Shown: piece by piece, positions 9,177 to 17,194 of the stretch
Numbering within the stretch: the first letter of the stretch is position 1
How the letters are laid out: every line of letters starts with the position of its first letter
Source of the DNA: CAWDDG01 sp963801065
Lineage (GTDB): Bacteria > Actinomycetota > Actinomycetes > Jiangellales > Jiangellaceae
Reading direction: 5' to 3'
DNA: 64,000 bases
NCBI GenBank assembly: GCA_963801065.1
Contig: CAWDDG010000003.1
Span: forward strand, 62,001 to 126,000
Translations under genes and position numbers: made by a program
The notes under the pieces: model-generated
Database searches by the model: none
Told to the model about the DNA's origin: nothing
Seen by the model: the letters and a program-made list of their open reading frames with translations, nothing else

Positions 9177-10301
9177 TCACGTCCCCACGACGACGGGAAG
9201 TGCCCGCTCCGACCAGAGCAGACCGACGATCACCACGATCAGGGCCGTCACCTGCACCACGGCGGGCAGGCTGAGGCCCAGCGGAATGGTCGCGAGCGCC
9301 GCCAGTGCCACGACGACGCGGGGCAGGGCCGGGCCGACCCGGAGGACCCGCCGGAACTCGGCTTCACCGGCGAAGAAGAGCGCGACACCGCCGGCTAGCG
9401 CGAGCGCACCGCCCAGGTCCATCGACTCGCCCGGGTGCGCTATCGCCTCGTGGATGCCAGCAGCTGCGGCGACGATGCCGAGCAGCATCGGGATGTGCGC
9501 GTAGAAGTACGCGCGGATCGCCAGCACCGCGCGGGGGCCAGGATCGGCCGTGGCCAGTGCGCGCTCAGCCGCGTCGTCGTCGCCGGAGAAGTACGACCAC
9601 CACATCGACGCCGGCAGGACCAGCGACAGGACGACGGTGCCGACGACGCCGGCGGTCAGATGCTCTGCGTCGACGCCCAGGCCGATCGCGATGACCGTCT
9701 CGCCCAGCGCAACGATCATCAGCAACCCGTGCCGCTCGACGAAGTGCGCGGAGTTCAGCTCGAAGCGCCACGCGACGCCGAGGTACGGCGTGACCAGTTG
9801 CAGGAGGAACGCGGCGATCCACAAGGCGTACATCGCAGGCCCATCGACGAAGCCCGCCGCCAGGACCAACAGCGCCGACGACAGGTTCAGCGGCGCCAAC
9901 CGGGCAAGGCCCGTGATCGAACCGGACTGCGAGAGCAACGTCAGGTGCACGCAGGTGACGACGAGATAGCCCAGCCCGAAGACCACGCCCGTGTCGTCGA
10001 ATGCGCCCGGCAGCGCCACAGCGGCGACCAAGAATCCCGCCATGCCGATCAGGAGCAGGAGCTGTTGCGAGGGACGGCGCGGCGGCACGTTGTTCGTCAT
10101 CCACGCGTAGCCGCCGTACATCCACCACAGGACGCCGAAGACGAGGCACACCCGCCCCGCGCCAGCCAGCGAGAGATCGTGCTCGAGCAGGCCGGTGAGC
10201 TGTGTGATCGTGAAGACGAAGACCAGGTCGAAGAAGAGCTCGAGCGTCGTCACCCGCGATGCGTGCGCGGCGTCCACGTCGCGCCAGCGGAACCGGACCA
10301 C
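9177..10301 (-). CDS. Low-temperature-requirement protein A (LtrA) family membrane protein
   Basis: A 374-residue polytopic membrane protein. The N-terminal signature RVTTLELFFDLVFVFTITQL is the family hallmark, followed by about 10 to 11 hydrophobic helices and a conserved acidic/histidine stretch, FVERHGLLMIVALGE. LtrA was named in Listeria for low-temperature growth; the biochemical role is unknown. GTG start. It is divergent from corA with an 87-base gap that must hold both promoters, and lies directly upstream of the DUF2332 gene. Confidence 0.88.
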   Translation of the reverse strand: MVRFRWRDVDAAHASRVTTLELFFDLVFVFTITQLTGLLEHDLSLAGAGRVCLVFGVLWWMYGGYAWMTNNVPPRRPSQQLLLLIGMAGFLVAAVALPGAFDDTGVVFGLGYLVVTCVHLTLLSQSGSITGLARLAPLNLSSALLVLAAGFVDGPAMYALWIAAFLLQLVTPYLGVAWRFELNSAHFVERHGLLMIVALGETVIAIGLGVDAEHLTAGVVGTVVLSLVLPASMWWSYFSGDDDAAERALATADPGPRAVLAIRAYFYAHIPMLLGIVAAAAGIHEAIAHPGESMDLGGALALAGGVALFFAGEAEFRRVLRVGPALPRVVVALAALATIPLGLSLPAVVQVTALIVVIVGLLWSERALPVVVGT

Positions 10302-10388
10302 GGGTGCAAACTACGTCACCGCCTGCTCCGCGGGCGCTGGCCGTTCGCTCGCAGCCGATACCATCACGAGGCGTCATGGAGGTGCGCG

Positions 10389-11378
10389 ATGGCGGTCGTC
10401 GACTGGGCGCTGTACCGCGACGGCACCCGCGCGGACGTCGCGAGCTACACCGACGCCTTACGCAGCGCACGCGAGAACGACGGCTTCGTGTGGATCGGGC
10501 TGCACCAGCCGGACGAGAAAGAGCTCGATCGGATCGCGGGGGTGTTCGCTCTGCACCCGCTGGCCGTGGAGGACGCGGTCCACGCGCATCAGCGGCCGAA
10601 GCTCGAGCTCTACGGCGACACCCTGTTCGCCGTCTTCAAGACCGTGCGATACGTACCACACGAGGCCGTCACCGAGACCAACGAGATCGTCGAGACCGGC
10701 GAGGTCATGGTGTTCGTGGGCGACTGCTTCGCGGTCACCGTCCGGCACGGCGAGCACGGTGAGCTGGCCCTGGCCCGCGAACGGCTCGAGGGCGACCCCG
10801 ACCTGCTCTCGCACGGTCCGGCGGCCGTTCTCTACGCCGTCGCTGACCAGATAGTGGATAACTACCTCGACGTTACCGATCGGCTGGACAATGACATCAA
10901 CGAGATCGAGGAGTTGGCGTTCTCGAACAGCCGCGGCCGCGAGGTCGGGCAGGTCTACCAGCTCAAGCGCGAGATCCTCGAGCTTCGGCGGGCCGTGAGC
11001 CCGCTCCGTCAGCCAATGCGGATGCTGGCCGACAACTACGGCAAGATCGTCGATCCGAAGGTTGCCGAGTACTTCCGCGACGTCGAGGACCACCTCACTC
11101 GCGTCCAGGAGACCGTGACGAGCTACGACGAGCTGCTCACATCGATGCTCCAGGCGAGCCTGGCCCAGCTCTCGATCGTGCAGAACGAGGATGTGCGGCG
11201 AATCACCTCGTGGGCGGCGATCATCGCAGTTCCGACGGCAGTGGCCGGGATCTACGGCATGAACTTCGAATACATGCCGGAGCTGACTTGGCGGTTCGGC
11301 TATCCGCTCGTGCTGGCCGTGATCGCCACCGCATGCGTCCTGCTCTACCGCGGCTTCAGGCGCAACGGCTGGCTCTAG
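10389..11378 (+). CDS. corA: Magnesium/cobalt transporter CorA
   Basis: CorA-family divalent cation channel, 329 residues, the usual length. A large cytoplasmic N-terminal domain is followed by a long helix (EIEELAFSNSRGREVGQVYQ onward) and two C-terminal membrane segments. The signature GMN sits at about residue 290 in GIYGMNFEYMPE, between the two helices. The C-terminus ends in a basic tail, RGFRRNGWL. ATG 10389 follows GGAGGTG. It overlaps the end of the convergent YflT-like gene by four bases. A pentameric Mg2+ uptake channel in the cytoplasmic membrane is the family role. Confidence 0.93.
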   Translation: MAVVDWALYRDGTRADVASYTDALRSARENDGFVWIGLHQPDEKELDRIAGVFALHPLAVEDAVHAHQRPKLELYGDTLFAVFKTVRYVPHEAVTETNEIVETGEVMVFVGDCFAVTVRHGEHGELALARERLEGDPDLLSHGPAAVLYAVADQIVDNYLDVTDRLDNDINEIEELAFSNSRGREVGQVYQLKREILELRRAVSPLRQPMRMLADNYGKIVDPKVAEYFRDVEDHLTRVQETVTSYDELLTSMLQASLAQLSIVQNEDVRRITSWAAIIAVPTAVAGIYGMNFEYMPELTWRFGYPLVLAVIATACVLLYRGFRRNGWL

Positions 11379-11845
11379 GGGCTCTGGAGCGAGAGCTTGG
11401 CCAGCAGCTCGCGGGCCCGCTCGGCGTGCTGGTGCTGTGAGAAGATCTCGTACCTGCCCGCGATCGTGACGCTCTGCGACGTGAAGTCACGCCGGCCTCC
11501 CGTCGCGGCATAACCGACCAGTGCGAAGATCAGCAAGAACAGCGCCCCCCACAGCACGCTGAACAGGATGATCTGACCCCAGCCCTCGTTGGTGAAAAGG
11601 CCCAGCAGCAGCCCGACGAACAGGCCCAGCCAGGCGCCGGTCGCCAGGCCGCCCAGAGCCGCCTTGGCCCAGGTCAGCCGGCCGGTGACCCGCTCGACCT
11701 GGCGCAGGTCGGTGCCCACGATCGCGAGGTTCTCGACGGGGAACTTCTGGTCCGAGAGGTGATCGACGGCGCGCTGGGCGTCGGAATAGGAGTCATATGT
11801 GGCGACGGAGAGGCCCGTCGGGAGTCCTGGTACGGGGCTGGCCAT
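11375..11845 (-). CDS. YflT-like general stress membrane protein
   Basis: A 156-residue protein with the general-stress 17M/YflT-like N-terminal domain (VATYDSYSDAQRAVDHLSD ... VENLAIVGTDLRQVERV) followed by two or three membrane helices in a glycine-rich segment (GAWLGLFVGLLLGLF and IILFSVLWGALFLLIFALVG). The C-terminus repeats a short ferredoxin-like strand, AGRYEIFSQ. In Firmicutes and actinobacteria such proteins are induced by heat or osmotic stress, often under alternative sigma factors; no regulator site was recognised here. ATG start with an AGGAGG-like site upstream. It converges on corA with a four-base overlap of the stop codons. Confidence 0.75.
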   Translation of the reverse strand: MASPVPGLPTGLSVATYDSYSDAQRAVDHLSDQKFPVENLAIVGTDLRQVERVTGRLTWAKAALGGLATGAWLGLFVGLLLGLFTNEGWGQIILFSVLWGALFLLIFALVGYAATGGRRDFTSQSVTIAGRYEIFSQHQHAERARELLAKLSLQSP

Positions 11846-11910
11846 GGCCGTCCTCCTCGGTGATCACTACATGCGCAGTCTGCCCGTAAGCGGCCGGCGC
11901 CGCCACCGCA

Positions 11911-13110
11911 TCAGCCGCGCAGGGCGTACTCCTCCAGCACTCGCCGACCGATGATCATGCGCTGGATGTCGGCCGTCCCCTCGCCGATGAGCAGCATCGG
12001 GGCCTCCCGGTAGAGGCGCTCGATCTCGTACTCCTTCGAGTACCCGTAACCGCCGTGGATCCGGAACGAGTCCTCGACGACCTCTTTGCAGTACTCGCTG
12101 GCGAGATATTTGGCCATGCCCGCCTCGAGGTCGTTGCGCCTCCCCGAGTCCTTGGTGCGGGCTGCCATGACCATCATCTGGTGTGCCGCCTCGACCTTGA
12201 CCGCCATCTCGGCCAACCGGAACTGAACGGCCTGGTGCTCGGCGATCTTCTTGCCGAACGTCTCGCGCTGCTGGGCGTACTCCGCCGCCAGCTCGAACGC
12301 GCGCAGCGCGACCCCGCAACCCCGGGCCGCCACGTTGACGCGGCCCACCTCGACGCCGTCCATCATCTGGTAGAAGCCACGACCTGGTTCACCGCCGAGC
12401 ACTGCGTCCGCGCCGATGCGGAAGCCGTCGAACACGAGCTCTGTGGTGTCGACGCCCTTGTACCCCATCTTGTCGATCTTGCCCGGGACGGTGAGCCCGG
12501 GAGCTACCTCGCCGAACCCTGGCTCCTTGTCCACCAGGAACGTGGTCATGTTCCGGTAGACCGAATCGGCTCCCTCGTCGGTCTTGACCAGCACCGCGAC
12601 GAGGTTGGCCGACCCGCCGTTCGTCAACCACATCTTCTGTCCGTCGATGCGATACGCGCCGTCGTCGAGCCTCGTCGCCTTCGTGCGGATGGCCGCTACG
12701 TCGGACCCGCATCCGGGCTCGGACATGGAGAAGGCGCCGCGCACGTCGCCCGTCGTCATCGCGGGCAGCAGGCGCTGCTTCTGCTCCTCGGTGCCGTGCT
12801 GAGCCAACATCCAGGCGACGATGAAGTGCGTGTTGACGATGCCCGAGACGCTCATCCAGCCGCGGGCGAGCTCCTCGACCACGAGGGCGTAGGTGAGCAG
12901 CGACTCACCCAGGCCGCCGTACTCCTCCGGGATGGTGATCCCGAACAGGCCGAGCCCCTTGAGGCCGGCCACGATCTGGGTCGGGTACTCGTCGGCGTGC
13001 TCGAGCTCGGTCGCGACCGGCAGGATCTCCTTGTCGACGAACTCCCGGACCGTCGCGATGATCTCGGTCTGGACGTCGGACAGTCCCTCGGTCCGGGCAA
13101 GACGGCCCAT
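11911..13110 (-). CDS. Acyl-CoA dehydrogenase
   Basis: FAD-dependent acyl-CoA dehydrogenase, 399 residues. The three-domain order is visible: an N-terminal helical domain, a central beta domain with the ACAD signature FSMSEPGCGSDVAAIRTKA and the FAD-binding MWLTNGG, and a C-terminal helical domain with FGKKIAEHQAVQFRLAEMA, IHGGYGYSKEYEIERLYRE and the catalytic glutamate in LIGEGTADIQ. It oxidises an acyl-CoA thioester at the alpha-beta bond and passes electrons to ETF. ATG 13110 follows GAAAGGAA. It is monocistronic in appearance; substrate chain length cannot be read. Confidence 0.93.
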   Translation of the reverse strand: MGRLARTEGLSDVQTEIIATVREFVDKEILPVATELEHADEYPTQIVAGLKGLGLFGITIPEEYGGLGESLLTYALVVEELARGWMSVSGIVNTHFIVAWMLAQHGTEEQKQRLLPAMTTGDVRGAFSMSEPGCGSDVAAIRTKATRLDDGAYRIDGQKMWLTNGGSANLVAVLVKTDEGADSVYRNMTTFLVDKEPGFGEVAPGLTVPGKIDKMGYKGVDTTELVFDGFRIGADAVLGGEPGRGFYQMMDGVEVGRVNVAARGCGVALRAFELAAEYAQQRETFGKKIAEHQAVQFRLAEMAVKVEAAHQMMVMAARTKDSGRRNDLEAGMAKYLASEYCKEVVEDSFRIHGGYGYSKEYEIERLYREAPMLLIGEGTADIQRMIIGRRVLEEYALRG

Positions 13111-13235
13111 CGGCTCGGTTCCTTTCGCGCGCGCAGCGTTATCCGCGAGTATCGACCCGGGCGGGTCGGCAGGTCACCGTGAAAGACCTCACATGCATCC
13201 CCGGCCTGCGGACGCAGTTCACCCTGGTTGGCGTT

Positions 13236-13742
13236 TCAAGCCGTGGCCGCGACCAGCCAGGCCGGCAGCTGCTCCGCTGCCGTCACGCCGATCGCGAGCA
13301 CCAGCGCGGCGTGCGCCTTGGGCTCGTGAGGCTTGACGAGCAGGCGCATACCCGCCTCGCCGGGGGTGCGATCCGCCTTGGCCTGGTTGCACGGGACGCA
13401 CGCGCCGACCGTGTTGTGCCAGCTCCGCGCCTCTCCGCCGCGCGAGATCGGCAGCAGGTGGTCGATCGTGCTGGCCTTGCGTGAGCAGTAGGCGCACCGG
13501 TGCTTGTCGCGGTCGAGCACGCCCTTGCGGGACCACGGCAGCTTGCGGCGGTACGGCACCCGCACGAACTTGAGCAGTCGCACCACGAGCGGCATCGGGA
13601 GCTGGCGAGTCGCGGACCGGATCGGCCGCTCGTCGTCCGCATGCTCCATGACGGCCTTCTCGGTGAGTACGAGTACGACGGCCCGCCGCACCGACACGAC
13701 TGCCAGGGGCTCATAGGAGGCGTTGAGCACAAGCGTCTGCAT
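13236..13742 (-). CDS. HNH endonuclease
   Basis: A 168-residue HNH-family nuclease. The zinc and catalytic core reads CAYCSRKASTIDHLLPISRG, then HNTVGACVPCNQAKADRTP: two CxxC pairs and the DH...H...N pattern of the beta-beta-alpha metal fold. The N-terminus MQTLVLNASYEPL is highly conserved in actinobacterial homologues and fixes the start at ATG 13742, preceded by GGGAGG; the frame is open further upstream but lacks support. The physiological DNA target is unknown; it is not linked to a restriction or toxin system here. The gap to the acyltransferase gene (13743-13865) presumably holds its promoter. Confidence 0.87.
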   Translation of the reverse strand: MQTLVLNASYEPLAVVSVRRAVVLVLTEKAVMEHADDERPIRSATRQLPMPLVVRLLKFVRVPYRRKLPWSRKGVLDRDKHRCAYCSRKASTIDHLLPISRGGEARSWHNTVGACVPCNQAKADRTPGEAGMRLLVKPHEPKAHAALVLAIGVTAAEQLPAWLVAATA

Positions 13743-13865
13743 CGAGCCGCCTCCCTTCCGTTCCTGCCTGGCAGAACAATAAGTGATCGACGCCACAATT
13801 CCGCCATCACGGTGCGCCACCGGGTCGCGGCGGCGCCACCGGGTTTCGGTTCGACGGGCTGGCGG

Positions 13866-14534
13866 TCAGCCGGCGAGGGTGCGCCAGACGGCCGTCACAC
13901 GCTCCTGCACGAGCGAGACGGTCTCGTGCAGCGTACGGCCCGCGTACTCGGCCGCCTGGATCGGCCGGCCGACTCTGATCCGGACCGTCGGGCGCCGGAC
14001 CACCGAGGTGAGAGCGCCGCGCAGGCTCTGCGCGATCGAGCCGGTGCCGAAGGCGCGGGCGTCGTGATGTGCGACCGGGACGATCGGGGCGTCGGACTCG
14101 AGCGCGAGCCGTCCGACGCCGATCCGGAACCTTCGCGGGGCACCGTCCGAGCTCGCGTCGACATCGCCCTCGGGGTAGATCCCGACGATCTCGTTCCGCT
14201 TCAGCGCGTCGATGCCTGCCTGCAGCGCCGCCTTGGCCGACCTCCCCTGCCCGACCGGTACGAAGTCGGCGTGCCGCACCAACGGCCCGAGGAGCGGATG
14301 CCGGAACAGGAGCTCGGTGGCCAGGAAGCGGATGTGGCCGTGTTTCGTGCCGCAGCCCTCGCGGTGGCACGGCCGACTGGGCCGCAGACCGGCCCGGTAC
14401 AGCGCGGCGATGACCGGCGGGGTGTCGACGATCGTCGTGTGGTTGACGGCGACGATGGCCGGACCTGCGAAGGGCAGGTTCTCCGTGCCGGAGAGCTCGA
14501 AGCGGCCCATCCAGCCGCTCAGGCCGACCGCCAC
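13866..14534 (-). CDS. Lysophospholipid acyltransferase (PlsC family)
   Basis: A 222-residue glycerolipid acyltransferase of the PlsC/AGPAT type. The catalytic NHx4D box is NHTTIVD near residue 31, and the phosphate-binding box appears as GIYPEGD near residue 139; VPVAHHDARAFG follows. It acylates a lysophospholipid or related acceptor using acyl-CoA or acyl-ACP at the membrane. The GTG start at 14532-14534 is the best in frame. Upstream, 45 bases away, lies the 83-bp repeat with its palindrome, so its promoter must be very short or transcription reads through from the CoA-ester lyase gene. Confidence 0.85.
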   Translation of the reverse strand: MAVGLSGWMGRFELSGTENLPFAGPAIVAVNHTTIVDTPPVIAALYRAGLRPSRPCHREGCGTKHGHIRFLATELLFRHPLLGPLVRHADFVPVGQGRSAKAALQAGIDALKRNEIVGIYPEGDVDASSDGAPRRFRIGVGRLALESDAPIVPVAHHDARAFGTGSIAQSLRGALTSVVRRPTVRIRVGRPIQAAEYAGRTLHETVSLVQERVTAVWRTLAG

Positions 14535-14579
14535 CGAGACCCACGAGCTCCACGACCGGCAGACCCTACCCGGCGCGAT

Positions 14580-14662
14580 CCGTTACCCGGCGTCTAGGGC
14601 CGTTACCAGGTCTCGAGACCTGGTAACGGACCCACACGCCCACTTAACGTGATCATTTGGAG
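14580..14662. repeat. 83-bp dispersed repeat with 30-bp perfect palindrome, copy A
   Basis: This stretch is about 88 percent identical by eye to 32411-32493. It contains a fully palindromic 30-base core at 14600-14629 (arms CCGTTACCAGGTCTC / GAGACCTGGTAACGG), a flanking half-arm CCGTTACC at its left end, and the tail CCCACTTAACGTGATCA, which runs through the stop codon of the minus-strand CoA-ester lyase gene. Read from that gene, the palindrome follows the stop by about 24 bases, like a terminator without a T-run. It may be a REP-like mobile element, a terminator family, or a protein-binding site. Confidence 0.8.
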
Positions 14663-15612
14663 GGAGGCTGGAACGTCGACGTGCGGGTCATGCCGGCGGC
14701 CCGGCCTTTCGCGGAGACCACCAGGGCCATCTTCCGGGACGCCTCGTCGATCATCTCGTCGCCGAGCATGACGGCTCCCCGCTTGCCACCGGCCTCGGAG
14801 GTGGACCAGTCGTACGCGTCGAGGATCAGCTCGGCGTGGTCGTAGTCCTCCTGCGACGGGCTGTAGACCTCGTTGGCCGCCTCGAGCTGGCCCGGGTGCA
14901 GCACCCATTTGCCGTCGTAGCCGAGCGCGGCCGACCGTCCGGCCACACGCCGGAACCCCTCGACGTCGCGGATCTGCAGGTACGGACCGTCGATGGCCTG
15001 CTTGTCGTAGGCGCGGGCCGCCATCAGGATGCGCATGAGGATGTAGTGGTACGCGTCGCCGACGTCGTAGCCGGTGGGCTGCTCACCCACCACGAGCGAG
15101 CGCATGTTGATCGACGCCATGAAGTCCGCCGGACCGAAGATGATCGTCTCGACCCTTGGCGACGCCTGCGCGATCGTGTCGACGTTGACCAGCCCGAGCG
15201 CGTTCTCGATCTGCGCCTCGATCCCGATCCGCCCGACCTCGAGGCCCGTCGATCGTTCGACCTGGGTGAGCAGCAGGTCCAGCGCGCCGACGTGCTCAGC
15301 CGTCTGGACCTTCGGCAGCATGATGCAGTCGAGGTTCGCGCCCGCTCCGTCGACGACCTCGATCACGTCGCCGTACGTCCACTCCGTCGTCCAGTCGTTC
15401 ACCCGGACCGTACGGGTCTTGCCGCTCCAGTCGCCGTCGGTCAGAGCGGCGACGACGTTCTTGCGAGCGTCCACCTTGGCCAGCGGCGCGACGGCGTCCT
15501 CCAGGTCGAGGAAGACCTGGTCGGCCGGCAGGCCCTGAGCCTTCTCGAGCATCTTCGGGCTCGAGCCCGGCACCGCCAGGCAGGAGCGGCGGAACCGCAA
15601 CGGGCGAGCCAT
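14653..15612 (-). CDS. HpcH/HpaI aldolase/citrate-lyase family CoA-ester lyase
   Basis: A 319-residue TIM-barrel lyase of the CitE / malyl-CoA lyase family. Visible: FRRSCLAVPGSSPKMLEKA at the N-terminus, the acidic metal-site segment VFLDLEDAVAP, the CoA-pocket strand IMLPKVQTAEHV, GIEAQIENALGLVN with the metal-ligand glutamate, and IIFGPADFMASI with the metal-ligand aspartate. The C-terminal lid is present. Such enzymes cleave L-malyl-CoA, beta-methylmalyl-CoA or citramalyl-CoA to glyoxylate or pyruvate plus an acyl-CoA; which one is not readable. The last codons lie inside the dispersed repeat. The gap upstream (15613-15784) is a divergent promoter region. Confidence 0.87.
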   Translation of the reverse strand: MARPLRFRRSCLAVPGSSPKMLEKAQGLPADQVFLDLEDAVAPLAKVDARKNVVAALTDGDWSGKTRTVRVNDWTTEWTYGDVIEVVDGAGANLDCIMLPKVQTAEHVGALDLLLTQVERSTGLEVGRIGIEAQIENALGLVNVDTIAQASPRVETIIFGPADFMASINMRSLVVGEQPTGYDVGDAYHYILMRILMAARAYDKQAIDGPYLQIRDVEGFRRVAGRSAALGYDGKWVLHPGQLEAANEVYSPSQEDYDHAELILDAYDWSTSEAGGKRGAVMLGDEMIDEASRKMALVVSAKGRAAGMTRTSTFQPPSK

Positions 15613-15784
15613 GCGACGACCTCCGGGCGTGAGCGGTGCTCGCGAGCGTACCGACGGCGCCGAGGTTGGCCGAGGTCAGAGCAGGGTTGGGTTTCTCACG
15701 TCCGGCTCGGTTCAGCTCGGCAGCCCCGGCCGGCGCACCGTCTCGCGCGCCCGGTGGGTCTGCCGGTTGTGGGAGGCTGGCGGC

Positions 15785-16312
15785 GTGAGCGATGCGATGC
15801 TCGCCGCCCTCGTCGACGAGACGATGAAACGCTCGGCCATCGTCTGGCTCGAGTACGACGGCTCGGGCTGGCCGCGCGGCGCCTGGTACGTGTGGCACGA
15901 GGGCGCCGCCTACGTGGTGTCAGGCGGCGACGAACAGCTCCTGCCCGCCATCGAGCGCGCCCAGCGGGTCGTCGTCACCGCGCGGGCCAAGGACTCCCGT
16001 GAGCGGGTCGTGTCGTGGATCGCTCGCGCCGCAACGATCGCCCCTCGGACCGCCGAGTGGCAGGTCGCGGTGGGCGTCCTGCGTCCGCAGCGCCTCAACG
16101 CCGTCGGCGCGGACCAGCTGGTCGACCGGTGGGCCGAGCACTCGACGATCACTCGGCTCGAGCCCACCGGCGAGGTGCCCGAGGGGCCGGGGGCCCATCA
16201 GTCCGGCTCCCTCGCCGCTGCTCCGGTTCCCTCGCCCGCGACGACGATCGGCCGGCTGCCGCCCGTGATTCACCGGCGGCAGCGCCGGGCGCCCGATCTG
16301 CACGCGCACTAG
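15785..16312 (+). CDS. Hypothetical protein, possible split-barrel fold
   Basis: A 175-residue protein that I do not recognise firmly. The first 120 residues look like a compact alpha/beta barrel: AIVWLEYDGSGWPRGAWYVW, AYVVSGGDEQLL, VVVTARAKDSRERVVSWIAR. This strand pattern recalls pyridoxamine-phosphate-oxidase-like proteins but no flavin motif is clear. The C-terminal 50 residues are proline-rich and probably disordered. GTG 15785 is the first start after the divergent gap. It converges on the lipoprotein gene with a 51-base gap. Coding potential is supported by a consistent GC3 pattern. Confidence 0.6.
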   Translation: MSDAMLAALVDETMKRSAIVWLEYDGSGWPRGAWYVWHEGAAYVVSGGDEQLLPAIERAQRVVVTARAKDSRERVVSWIARAATIAPRTAEWQVAVGVLRPQRLNAVGADQLVDRWAEHSTITRLEPTGEVPEGPGAHQSGSLAAAPVPSPATTIGRLPPVIHRRQRRAPDLHAH

Positions 16313-16363
16313 CCCGGCCCGAGCTGATCAGCCGTCGCACGAGGCAGGGGGCGGCGTCGCACG

Positions 16364-17101
16364 TTACGGAGCGGGCAGGCTCTCGGCGTCGACGACGGAT
16401 TCGGCAGCCGGCGCCTGGATCGCCACCTCGGCGCCGAAGTCGGTGAACGTCAGGACGCCGGTGCCGCCGGAGGCACCCTTCTCGTCGAACTGGATCGGCA
16501 GCGGGTCACCCTCGGCCGACACCCAGAGCGTCCCTCCCGTCTCGGCGAACACCAACCCGAGCGCAGGTAGCCCGTTGACGTCGCGGACGTCCGTCATCTC
16601 GACCGGACCCTGCGCCCCCAGCACGCGGTCGGCGAAGGTCATGCCATCGGCGAAGATCGCGAAGCTCGACGTCGAGTCCTGCGGCAGGAGCAGCCACTTG
16701 CCGGCCATCCGGGCCGCGGCGTCAGGACCGACGTTGGTGGCCATGAACTCGGCGTCTCCGGTGACGTAGACGCGGCCTTCGAGCGCGACGAGCGTCACCG
16801 GGCTCCCTGAGTCGACGGTCCCGGAGGCGCCGGCACCGACCTTGAACGAGATGTCGATCGCACCGCCGCTGGCGGTCGTGCCGGTGACGTGGTACGAGCC
16901 CTTGGACTCCAAAGCCGTCAACACGGTCGCGAGCGCCTGGTCCGGGCTCTTCTGGTCGACGCCGTTCTCGGCCGGTGCCGCCTGCTCGTGGGACGCGATC
17001 TCGGCCAGCGGTGCCGCCGATCTTTCCCCGCCGCACCCGCCAATCATCAGCACGCACGCCGAGAGAGTCGCCGCCACCAGGGCAGGTCGTACGACTAGCA
17101 T
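16364..17101 (-). CDS. LppX/LprAFG-like lipoprotein
   Basis: A 245-residue secreted lipoprotein. The signal peptide is MLVVRPALVAATLSACVLM with lipobox IGGC, so Cys about 23 would be lipidated. The mature part has SYHVTGTTASGGAIDISFKV, GSPVTLVALEGRVYVTG, and a long beta-rich region with GKWLLLPQ, a pattern I associate with LppX/LprG-type half-barrel lipoproteins that carry lipids across the envelope. A role in lipid trafficking is family-based inference. ATG 17101. It lies head to head with the MgtE-N/CBS gene; the 93-base gap holds both promoters. Confidence 0.75.
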   Translation of the reverse strand: MLVVRPALVAATLSACVLMIGGCGGERSAAPLAEIASHEQAAPAENGVDQKSPDQALATVLTALESKGSYHVTGTTASGGAIDISFKVGAGASGTVDSGSPVTLVALEGRVYVTGDAEFMATNVGPDAAARMAGKWLLLPQDSTSSFAIFADGMTFADRVLGAQGPVEMTDVRDVNGLPALGLVFAETGGTLWVSAEGDPLPIQFDEKGASGGTGVLTFTDFGAEVAIQAPAAESVVDAESLPAP

Positions 17102-17194
17102 CGGTGTGGACCTCGGGTTCGGCGGTGCGGTCGGAGCGGTCGGGGTGACCGCGGCGTGTCAGTCTACCCACGCTCTGGCCGGTAGCCTGCGGCC

